From: Planctomycetota bacterium
GTDB lineage: Bacteria; JAJVIF01; JAPKYR01
Assembly: GCA_030673355.1 (NCBI GenBank)
Contig: DAOVJF010000197.1
Span: 1 to 5,720 of the forward strand
Reading direction: 5' to 3'
Length of the DNA stretch: 5,720 nucleotides
This document shows, piece by piece, positions 1 through 5,326 of the stretch. Positions within the stretch are counted from its first letter, which is position 1. Every line of letters starts with the position of its first letter. The position numbers were made by a program, and so were the translations under genes. The notes under the pieces are model-generated. The model had not been told where the DNA came from and did no database searches. It saw only the letters and a list, made by a program, of their open reading frames with translations.

Positions 1-178
1 GAGCGGTCCACTTACATAGCCAACCGTATCAGAGCCGCGAACGTATCAGAGCCGCGAATGTTAATGAGCGGTCCACTTACATAGCCAACCGTATCAGAGC
101 CGCGAACGTATCAGAGCCGCGAATGTTAATGAGCGGTCCACTTACATAGCCAACCGTATCAGAGCCGCGAATGTAAAT
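1..178. repeat. Tandem 65-bp repeat array with nested 17-bp repeats
   Basis: Two identical 65-bp units start at 1 and 66, and a shortened 48-bp unit starts at 131. Each begins GAGCGGTCCACTTACATAGC. The full units contain the 17-mer CGTATCAGAGCCGCGAA twice in a row (25-41 and 42-58; 90-106 and 107-123); the short unit has it once (155-171), so it differs by loss of one 17-bp block plus TTAAT changed to AAAT at its end. A truncated fourth unit begins at 179. The array touches the window edge and probably continues upstream. No protein-coding signal is seen in 1-252. The CCGC...GCGG half-palindrome within each unit resembles REP-type intergenic elements, but the family assignment is from memory only. 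Perfect identity between units indicates recent duplication. Confidence 0.93.
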
Positions 179-231
179 GAGCGGTCCACCCTCTCAACAC
201 CCGCTCATTTACATTCGCGGCTCTGATACGG
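154..231. repeat. Perfect 31-bp inverted repeat, 16-nt loop
   Basis: Positions 154-184 are exactly complementary to 201-231, separated by a 16-nt loop (185-200). The left arm is the last forward copy of the array core; the right arm is the same core inverted. Transcribed from either strand it would form a very stable hairpin, and it lies about 20 bases past the stop of the minus-strand GrpB gene. It could therefore stop or stabilise that transcript, although no U-tract typical of an intrinsic terminator is present. Alternatively it is simply two repeat copies inserted in opposite orientations. Confidence 0.9.
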
Positions 232-248
232 GTTTGATCATGGCAGTA

Positions 249-272
249 CCGCTCATTTGCGTTCGCGGCTCA
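249..272 (-). repeat. Degraded inverted copy of the array core, inside the end of the GrpB gene
   Basis: Bases 249-271 match the right arm of the inverted repeat (201-223) at 21 of 23 positions, with two A-to-G differences. On the minus strand this copy supplies the codons for the last five residues (SRERK) and the TGA stop (253-255) of the GrpB-family gene, so the repeat has become part of a coding region. Confidence 0.85.
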
Positions 273-849
273 GCTTATAATGTTTATAATACTCTCTCGC
301 CTTCTCTGTCACCCGTACCACATATTCGCTCTTCCCCTCGTGATACGCGACCCGGTCTTTCGGGTACTTCTCCGACAATTCCATCTTCAATTTCCCGTAC
401 CGCTCAGCCTCCTCTGGAAATTCTCTCATATAATCCCTGAAATAAAGCCCGTCCCACAGTTTCGAATCCGCCTCGACCATATGAATATGATGCGTCCGAA
501 CACCATCCTTGTTACGCCTGATAAACCAGTGGTAAAAATCCCCATCATCGCCCGACTCCGGACGCCAGAAGTAATCGTACCCCGCTACTTCCAGGACCGG
601 CACGACTCGCTCCAATGCCTCTTCCAGGCTGCTCACCTCGACAAGAAGATCGATAATCGGTTTCGACGCCGTACCCCAAATCGCCGTACTCCCGAAATGC
701 TCGATCCTCAACACAACCGAACCCGGCAGCACACCCCTCAGAAATTCCGCTTCGATCTCAAACATCCGCGGCCATTCGGGATCGTACGGCACAATCGCCA
801 CTTCCTCACGAACGGCTTCTTCAATTCGCTGTTCTAAACTTTTGTCCAA
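253..849 (-). CDS. GrpB-family protein (UPF0157, nucleotidyltransferase fold)
   Basis: This is a 198-residue protein recognised as GrpB/UPF0157. The family has the nucleotidyltransferase fold and is sometimes fused to dephospho-CoA kinase, but its substrate is not established. Visible hallmarks, numbered from the start used here, are: the opening IVPYDPEWPRMF (19-30); IEHFGSTAI (49-57) followed by SKPIIDLLVEV (62-72), with G53-S54 and D67 as the nucleotidyltransferase-like residues; then HHIHMVE, LYFRDYMRE, and the usual C-terminal YHEGKSEYVVRV. The region after GST reads WGT, where PGL is usual. The frame has no ATG near the domain start. I chose the TTG at 849-847 because it gives MDKSLEQRIEEAVREE, a typical N-terminus for the family, with a weak GGTG about 8 bases upstream. 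The frame stays open to 1152, but that extension crosses the divergent MarR gene and looks non-coding. The last residues come from an intergenic repeat. It is divergent from the MarR operon and may share its control region. Confidence 0.88.
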   Translation of the reverse strand: MDKSLEQRIEEAVREEVAIVPYDPEWPRMFEIEAEFLRGVLPGSVVLRIEHFGSTAIWGTASKPIIDLLVEVSSLEEALERVVPVLEVAGYDYFWRPESGDDGDFYHWFIRRNKDGVRTHHIHMVEADSKLWDGLYFRDYMREFPEEAERYGKLKMELSEKYPKDRVAYHEGKSEYVVRVTEKAREYYKHYKLSRERK

Positions 850-916
850 CTCGGTATCACCATAGCAATTGTAACATGCGCATCCCGGTCCCACAGATAA
901 CTTGTTGCGTTTCAGC

Positions 917-945
917 TTGACATGCAGGGCGGATCGCGCTAGAAT
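917..945 (+). promoter_or_regulatory. Sigma70-type promoter for the MarR-methyltransferase operon
   Basis: There is a consensus -35 box TTGACA (917-922), an exact 17-bp spacer and a -10 box TAGAAT (940-945, five of six consensus bases). The predicted start point is near 952, about 73 bases before the MarR ATG. No other promoter in the window has both boxes this close to consensus. Confidence 0.82.
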
Positions 946-965
946 TACTACGAAGTTCGTAATAA
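945..965. promoter_or_regulatory. Putative MarR operator: 21-bp near-perfect palindrome
   Basis: The arms TTACTACGAA (945-954) and TTCGTAATAA (956-965) flank a central G and pair at 9 of 10 positions; only C948/A962 fails. The palindrome covers the last base of the -10 box and the predicted start point, where a repressor would block transcription. MarR dimers typically bind palindromes of this size and usually repress their own operon, so autoregulation is the natural inference. A separate 8-bp palindrome TTACGTAA lies at 987-994 in the leader. Confidence 0.68.
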
Positions 966-1024
966 ACGAAATTGGGACAATACTAATTACGTAAGAATTG
1001 CATGCCGGGAATGAGGTGTTTGAA

Positions 1025-1483
1025 ATGAAAGAAGACCTTGTAATGAAAATTGGCCACAGTCTGCACGTGTTCCTTGAGGCAATAGGGATTGACAGGCTTG
1101 GGAAGTGGTCGGATGCGCTCGACGGCATTTCCCCGATGGACCTGCACATCATACGTATGACCGCCGAGAATCCTGATGTGATCCTGAAAGATATACGCGA
1201 TGACCTTGAAATACCTCAGAGCACACTGACGAGCACCGTTGATCGTCTTGAGGGACGCGGGCTTATTGAGCGCATAATCAGCAGGCGGGACCGTCGATCC
1301 TATGGCCTTAAACTGACAGCGAAAGGCCGGAAAACACACAGCGAGCATGAACGGATCGACCGGGAAGGGGCGGCATTGATTCTCGAAGCGCTGGGCAGTG
1401 AGAGAGAGGCAAAACGTTTTATTAAGATGCTTTCGAAGATATGCCGGAGATTTGATAAAGCATACGAGGAGATGAGCAAATGA
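1025..1483 (+). CDS. MarR-family winged-helix transcriptional regulator
   Basis: This is a 152-residue protein of the usual MarR length. An N-terminal dimerisation helix is followed by the winged helix-turn-helix: ISPMDLHIIRMTAENP (35-50), ILKDIRDDLEIPQSTLTSTV (53-72) with the recognition helix near 64-76, RLEGRGLIER (74-83), and the wing with the family signature RRDRRS (87-92). A long amphipathic C-terminal helix (about 105-150) completes the dimer interface. I chose ATG 1025 because GAGGTG (1013-1018) sits 6 bases upstream; an in-frame TTG at 998 would add nine residues but has no comparable ribosome site. The stop overlaps the next gene as ATGA (1480-1483), implying translational coupling. 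The regulator probably controls its own operon from the palindrome at 945-965, in response to a small molecule that cannot be guessed from sequence. It has few cysteines (one, in KICRR), so a thiol-redox switch of the OhrR type is not supported. Confidence 0.92.
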   Translation: MKEDLVMKIGHSLHVFLEAIGIDRLGKWSDALDGISPMDLHIIRMTAENPDVILKDIRDDLEIPQSTLTSTVDRLEGRGLIERIISRRDRRSYGLKLTAKGRKTHSEHERIDREGAALILEALGSEREAKRFIKMLSKICRRFDKAYEEMSK

Positions 1484-2052
1484 GCTATCTTGATAATCCA
1501 AACTGGATAGAAATTGTGTTGAATAGTCTGTTCACGCATAATCTTTTGAGACCGCACTTCAGGAAATTCGCTGAATCGATGGATTTGACAGGCGATGAGA
1601 TGGTGCTTGATTTCGGGTCTGGCTCAGGACCGTTAAGTCGTCATATAGCGAAGATTCTATTATCCGGAGATGGCCGTGTGACCTGCCTTGATCCGACAGA
1701 GAAGTGGATGAATATCGCAAAAAAACGATTGAAAGAATTCCCGAATGTCGATTTCATCCAGGGGGATATTTCAGCATTGAATGGGAAGGGGAAGAAGTTT
1801 GATGCCATCACGATTCATTTCATGCTGCACGATCTGGACAAGGAAATCAGGCAGGAGATTATTACCGCCTTGTCATGTCTGTTGAAAGATCAGGGCAGGA
1901 TTTATATCCGTGAGCCGATGAGAGAGGGTCATGGCATGCCGGTAGAGGAAATCCGGGAATTGATGAACAATGCCGGATTGACGGAAATCCGGGGTGATGA
2001 AATATCGAGAATTTTCGTGGGACCGATATTTACCGGTGCTTTTAAGAAATAG
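1480..2052 (+). CDS. Class I SAM-dependent methyltransferase
   Basis: This 190-residue protein has a Rossmann-fold methyltransferase core. Motif I is VLDFGSGSG (42-50), the glycine-rich SAM loop; the acidic residue closing strand 2 is D71 in VTCLDPTEKWM; FIQGDISAL (92-100) fits the adenine-binding motif; and FDAITIHFMLHDL (107-119) is the post-strand-4 motif. The short C-terminus (IREPMREGHGMPVEEIRELMNNAGL, split here by description only) resembles the small-molecule methyltransferases that include UbiE/ArsM-like enzymes, but no substrate motif is visible. The cysteine-thiolate arrangement of arsenite methyltransferases is absent: the only cysteines are C69 and one near 152. Its start overlaps the MarR stop by four bases and is preceded by GAGGAG (1466-1471), 8 bases upstream. 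Co-expression with MarR suggests modification or detoxification of the compound sensed by MarR; this is inference. Confidence 0.88.
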   Translation: MSYLDNPNWIEIVLNSLFTHNLLRPHFRKFAESMDLTGDEMVLDFGSGSGPLSRHIAKILLSGDGRVTCLDPTEKWMNIAKKRLKEFPNVDFIQGDISALNGKGKKFDAITIHFMLHDLDKEIRQEIITALSCLLKDQGRIYIREPMREGHGMPVEEIRELMNNAGLTEIRGDEISRIFVGPIFTGAFKK

Positions 2053-2107
2053 CGGGGAATATCTCGTAAATCGCGATAACTGGAAACAAACAGCACGGTT
2101 TTTCGTC

Positions 2108-2132
2108 TACTTTAGTTAAATGTGATAAAGTA
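2108..2132. promoter_or_regulatory. Possible regulatory dyad upstream of the polyferredoxin gene
   Basis: The arms TACTTTA (2108-2114) and TAAAGTA (2126-2132) are perfectly complementary, with an 11-nt spacer. The element lies 23 bases before the ATG at 2156 in an AT-rich 103-base gap. A weak extended -10-like TGTGATAAA (2121-2129) overlaps the right arm, with no convincing -35. The site could be an operator, but its binding protein is unknown. Confidence 0.3.
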
Positions 2133-2155
2133 AGAAAAAATTTTCCAGGTGAACA

Positions 2156-3790
2156 ATGAATCGAATACTCCCAGTCCTGATACTTGCATTTCTATTTATT
2201 CTTGTCCTGAATTTCCAGTTATTTGCCCAGGAGGATCAACCGGATGACGCTGATCTGTCGCTGGACATCAGCATGTCTTTGTCGGAAATAGCGGAGGCGC
2301 TTGGTGTCAGAGGTGGAGACTTTGCCGAGCTGCTCGGGCTGGACCGGGGAGTCGACAAGGAAACCCCGTTATCGGAACTGGGCATTTCCGCCGATCAGCT
2401 AACCGACTTGATCGAGTCCGGTGCATACCTGGACGAGCCGGCTGAACCTGAGGGAGAGCGCGAACAGGTTCCGGGTGGGGTTCCGGGTGGGGTTCCGGGT
2501 GGGGTTTCGGGTGGGGTTCCGGGTGGGGTTCCCGATGAACACGCTGCCGCCGATATATCGATGACCCTGCATGATCTGGCGGAGATGTTCGGTATAAAGG
2601 GCGGTGATTTTTCGGATCTGATCGGGGTCTCCCGGAGTGAGAGCAAGGATATCCCGATATCGGAATTCGGAATCGATCAGGCGACACTCGATGAGATCAT
2701 ACGGAACGAAGGATTGGAAACTGTCGCGGCACTGGAAATCAACCTGGACATGACGATTTCCGAGATCGCGGTGATTCTCGGCGTGACCGAAGCTGGCGTC
2801 GCGAAGGACCTCCACCTGGATATCGAGATTGATAAAAACACTCCGATCTCGGAATTCGGTGTCGAACAGGAAACGCTTGATGAGGCCGTGGAGCATATAA
2901 TTGAGGATGAACACGATGGCCTGGGCGACTTGAAATATCTCATATTCGCAATCATTGTTATTTTCGCCGCTCTCTGGCTTCTGTGGTGGGGAATTCCGAA
3001 AGGCGCTGATCCAAAGAAAAGGAAGAAATGGTATCCGAGGTGGGTGTATTTGGTTGTCCTTGCGCTTACGGTTGCGGTAAACGGATTCTGGATCGGGAAA
3101 AGCCCGAACCCGATGGAGGGCACGGTCAAGGTTTTCAAGGCGATCGTGGGGCTTTATGAATCGGTGGGGCCGTACCTGGTGATTTTCATTTTCTTCTTAA
3201 TCCTCGCGATAATCGCAAACAAGGCGATATGCGGCTGGGCGTGCCCGTTCGGTGCTCTCGAGGAACTTATTTACACACTTCCAATTTTTCGACGGGCAAA
3301 AAAATGGAAGATGCCGTTCTGGATCACGAACACAATTCGGAGTTTGCTGTTTGTCCTTTTTTTCCTGATGCTTTACGGTGTGATCGGCAGGAAAGGTTTT
3401 GTTATATACCACGAGATGAACCCGTTTAACCTGTTTAACATCGAGCACGCGACACAGACCATGTTGATCCTGATTGCCTTGTATCTCTTAGTCAGCTTCT
3501 TCTTCTACCGGCCTTTCTGCCAGTTCATCTGCCCGTTCGGGTTACTGTCGTGGATCGTTGAAAAGATCAGCCTCACGAAAATCAGGATCGATTTCGACAG
3601 GTGCACAGACTGCCGGGCCTGCGACAAGGCCTGCCCTTCAACCGCGGCGGGCGACATGCTGGATAAGAAATTCATGCCAGCCGATTGTTTCGCGTGCATG
3701 AGATGTCTCAGGGTATGCCCGGTCGACGCTATCCACTGGCGGACTTCATGGGGTCCCGCATCGGGAAAAACTGAAAAAAATAGCTGTTGA
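2156..3790 (+). CDS. NapH/NosR-like membrane polyferredoxin with an N-terminal triple-repeat domain
   Basis: This 544-residue protein is likely a membrane electron-transfer protein. Residues 1-24 are a signal peptide (cleavage likely LFA|QE). Three gapless 52-residue repeats follow (37-88, 133-184, 196-247), each built as xM[ST][LI]xx[IL]A...G ... P[LI]SE[FL]G[IV]....L. The first two are separated by a V-P-G-G repeat linker (105-126). Predicted membrane segments lie at about 259-281, 296-314, 339-358, 389-411 and 435-453; the KKRKKWYPR loop (287-295) marks the cytoplasmic side. Motifs CGWACPFG (359-366) and CQFICPFG (455-462) are the paired CxxxCP of the NapH/NosR/CcoG group. Two 4Fe-4S motifs follow: C483, C486, C489, C493 and C511, C514, C517, C521. 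The topology puts the repeats outside and the clusters inside. NapH-type proteins pass electrons between quinol or cytoplasmic donors and periplasmic partners; no partner is encoded nearby, so the substrate is unknown. No FMN-attachment motif is seen. AGGTG (2147-2151) precedes the ATG by 4 bases. Confidence 0.87.
   Translation: MNRILPVLILAFLFILVLNFQLFAQEDQPDDADLSLDISMSLSEIAEALGVRGGDFAELLGLDRGVDKETPLSELGISADQLTDLIESGAYLDEPAEPEGEREQVPGGVPGGVPGGVSGGVPGGVPDEHAAADISMTLHDLAEMFGIKGGDFSDLIGVSRSESKDIPISEFGIDQATLDEIIRNEGLETVAALEINLDMTISEIAVILGVTEAGVAKDLHLDIEIDKNTPISEFGVEQETLDEAVEHIIEDEHDGLGDLKYLIFAIIVIFAALWLLWWGIPKGADPKKRKKWYPRWVYLVVLALTVAVNGFWIGKSPNPMEGTVKVFKAIVGLYESVGPYLVIFIFFLILAIIANKAICGWACPFGALEELIYTLPIFRRAKKWKMPFWITNTIRSLLFVLFFLMLYGVIGRKGFVIYHEMNPFNLFNIEHATQTMLILIALYLLVSFFFYRPFCQFICPFGLLSWIVEKISLTKIRIDFDRCTDCRACDKACPSTAAGDMLDKKFMPADCFACMRCLRVCPVDAIHWRTSWGPASGKTEKNSC
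2468..2533 (+). repeat. In-frame 12-bp minisatellite encoding V-P-G-G
   Basis: Five full units of GTTCCGGGTGGG run from 2468 to 2527, with one C-to-T change in the fourth (Ser replaces Pro), then a partial sixth (GTTCCC, 2528-2533). Because the unit is four codons, slippage would change linker length without shifting the frame. It encodes a flexible spacer between the first and second extracytoplasmic repeats. Confidence 0.95.
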
Positions 3791-3823
3791 AAATTAACAA
3801 TAAAACCCATTGCTGGATGCAAC

Positions 3824-3937
3824 CGGCACGTGCCGTTAGCTTCCAGCTATCGGTTCTTTCGTGTCGACAGCTTCCAGCTGTCGATTCCATCTAGCCGGGT
3901 GCCGACGACAAGCGGAGCCAAAGCGTAGCTTGTCGGC
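3824..3937. repeat. Cluster of palindromes between the polyferredoxin and RHS genes; possible terminator
   Basis: Four dyads are visible. CGGCAC/GTGCCG is a 12-bp palindrome (3824-3835). CCGTTAGC-TTCCA-GCTATCGG (3833-3853) has one mismatch. TCGACAGC-TTCCA-GCTGTCGA (3864-3884) has a perfect 8-bp stem and 5-nt loop. CGACAAGC (3906-3913) pairs with GCTTGTCG (3928-3935) over a 14-nt loop. The second and third share the core AGCTTCCAGCT, so they look like copies of one element. The cluster could end transcription of the upstream gene, though no T-run follows. It could equally be a REP-type intergenic repeat marking an insertion point for the RHS segment. Confidence 0.75.
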
Positions 3938-3961
3938 GCGTATCCCCGTTCAATCATTTGA

Positions 3962-3970
3962 TGGTATAAT
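3962..3970 (+). promoter_or_regulatory. Extended -10 promoter for the RHS-tip gene
   Basis: TGGTATAAT is an extended -10 element with a perfect TATAAT (3965-3970). No convincing -35 lies 16-18 bases upstream, which is acceptable for the extended -10 class. The predicted start near 3977 gives a leader of about 16 bases before the ATG at 3993. Confidence 0.55.
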
Positions 3971-3992
3971 CATTCATAGGTAGCTGCATCTC

Positions 3993-5315
3993 ATGGCACA
4001 GCAAATAAAATATGACTCGCCTTCCCTCACCCGCTTCGTTTACGACGGTTCGCAGCTTGTCCAGGAAATTTTATTTGATGTAGAGGAAGTTGAAACTGAT
4101 TGGGTTTACACGTATAACGATCTCACGAGGGATTACCTCCGGCAGCCTGGTGGAATTCGTCAGCGCGAACGTTCAGGCGGTAATGACACGGATTATTTCA
4201 TGACCGCGAACGCCGGTACGCTTGAATTCAAGACAGAGCGCGACCCTGTGGCGGAGACTTACGCGCGAAACGAACACACGAGCAGTATGGACCAATTACC
4301 AAGTTCTACATTCGCCGACATTTCCAACTTGATGACAAGCAATGGCTACATCGAAATGTACGGCGGAACAACAGCAGGCGACACCGCCGGCTTCGACCCG
4401 CTGGTCCAGATGGGCGGTAGGCACTATTTGGGCGGCTTGGGGAGGGAAATTAATACACATCCGGGTGAGTTCCAATCAATAACTTATCCTATGAGTGATG
4501 ATCCTTACATAATGGTGGATTCACCTCCTTATAGCATAGGTGAGGTGGATGTAATAGATGATCCAAGTATAATCTCAGGAATTCTGAATAACGGGTCAAG
4601 AGGAGGTGTTTTAAATCCTCAGGATATTGTCACACCACAATTTGGAATCTCAAATGTAGTTGGATGCAATGGAGATTGCGTGAATGATTTTGTAAGCTTG
4701 TCGGTACCGGTTGAAGGAGCAAGATTAAATTTTATTGAAACAAGTAATGAGTTTTACCAATTTAATGTAATAAGTTCAGGTATTTCAATTTCCAGCAAAC
4801 CAGGATCGGCTGTACCAATTCCAATACCACCAGTTTCAACCGGTTGCATAAAACGTGAATGCTACGTTTCGCCCCATGATTGTATTACAAAGGAGATATG
4901 TATAAAACCTAATCCTCTCAGTTGTTACTGTGCCTGTAAACTTGAATTTGAATATGATCTTTATTATGTAGATAATCTTGGTGGACACTATATGGTACTC
5001 TCCTGGTGCATTGTATACCGACGCCTTGTGCGAGTAACATGCAGGGATTTAGCACGGGACGGACAATATCCTTGTCATGGGAGCGATAATAAATGCCCAC
5101 CGGGCTCGAGAGTATGTGCCAATATAAGGCTTAATACCGCTAAGTGGCACTTGGACACTAATACAAGAGATAAATGCATTAAGACCTGCATGTGCTTGAT
5201 TCTTGATCCTAATAATCCACAAACTCCACAACAAGAATGTTCATGCACTGACGCTAAAAAAGGAGCCGATGATGACTGCAATCAAATGCCAAGAAGAATT
5301 CGCCCTTGGCGATAA
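3993..5315 (+). CDS. Orphan RHS-type tip: degenerate RHS core plus cysteine-rich C-terminal domain
   Basis: This 440-residue protein has no signal peptide. Residues 14-160 resemble the end of an RHS/YD-repeat core: RFVYDGSQLVQE (14-25), WVYTYNDL (37-44), and QMGGRHYLGGLGREINTHPGEF (split: 139-150 and 151-160), a decayed form of the RHS boundary motif GxRYYxPxLGRFxxxDP in which LGRF reads LGRE and DP reads HP. After about residue 151 (base 4443) the DNA turns strongly AT-rich and the protein changes character. A 70-residue linker follows, then 20 cysteines between 225 and 429, including CYCAC (311-315) and CMC (399-401), after none in the first 224 residues. An upstream in-frame TAG (3981-3983) makes ATG 3993 the first start; its ribosome site is weak. 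RHS proteins carry variable C-terminal toxins; whether this one is toxic is inference. It may instead be a non-functional leftover tip. The C-terminal domain is not one I recognise. Confidence 0.62.
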   Translation: MAQQIKYDSPSLTRFVYDGSQLVQEILFDVEEVETDWVYTYNDLTRDYLRQPGGIRQRERSGGNDTDYFMTANAGTLEFKTERDPVAETYARNEHTSSMDQLPSSTFADISNLMTSNGYIEMYGGTTAGDTAGFDPLVQMGGRHYLGGLGREINTHPGEFQSITYPMSDDPYIMVDSPPYSIGEVDVIDDPSIISGILNNGSRGGVLNPQDIVTPQFGISNVVGCNGDCVNDFVSLSVPVEGARLNFIETSNEFYQFNVISSGISISSKPGSAVPIPIPPVSTGCIKRECYVSPHDCITKEICIKPNPLSCYCACKLEFEYDLYYVDNLGGHYMVLSWCIVYRRLVRVTCRDLARDGQYPCHGSDNKCPPGSRVCANIRLNTAKWHLDTNTRDKCIKTCMCLILDPNNPQTPQQECSCTDAKKGADDDCNQMPRRIRPWR

Positions 5316-5326
5316 AGGAGTTAACT

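Noticed and set aside
1..178. Possible CRISPR array
   Set aside because: The repeated 65-bp units are identical throughout, so there are no unique spacers, and the sub-repeats are directly adjacent.
280..837. Plus-strand open frame of 185 codons opposite GrpB
   Set aside because: Its composition (rich in Arg, His and Pro) is that of an antisense shadow, and GrpB on the other strand has clear family motifs.
998..1024. TTG start for MarR, nine residues upstream
   Set aside because: No ribosome site precedes it, while GAGGTG is well spaced before ATG 1025.
850..1152. N-terminal extension of the GrpB frame to an ATG near 1152
   Set aside because: The extension runs antisense through the MarR coding region, shows no GrpB similarity, and the family's N-terminus begins at about the TTG at 849.
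983..1501. Minus-strand open frame of 172 codons opposite MarR
   Set aside because: It shadows a gene with a full MarR winged helix, a good ribosome site and a coupled downstream gene.
1480..2052. Arsenite methyltransferase (ArsM) assignment
   Set aside because: The conserved cysteines required for arsenic binding are not present, and the protein is shorter than ArsM.
2307..2914. Several minus-strand frames rich in PxPEPHPEP- or RNPT-type repeats
   Set aside because: The repeats are antisense readings of the V-P-G-G minisatellite within the polyferredoxin gene.
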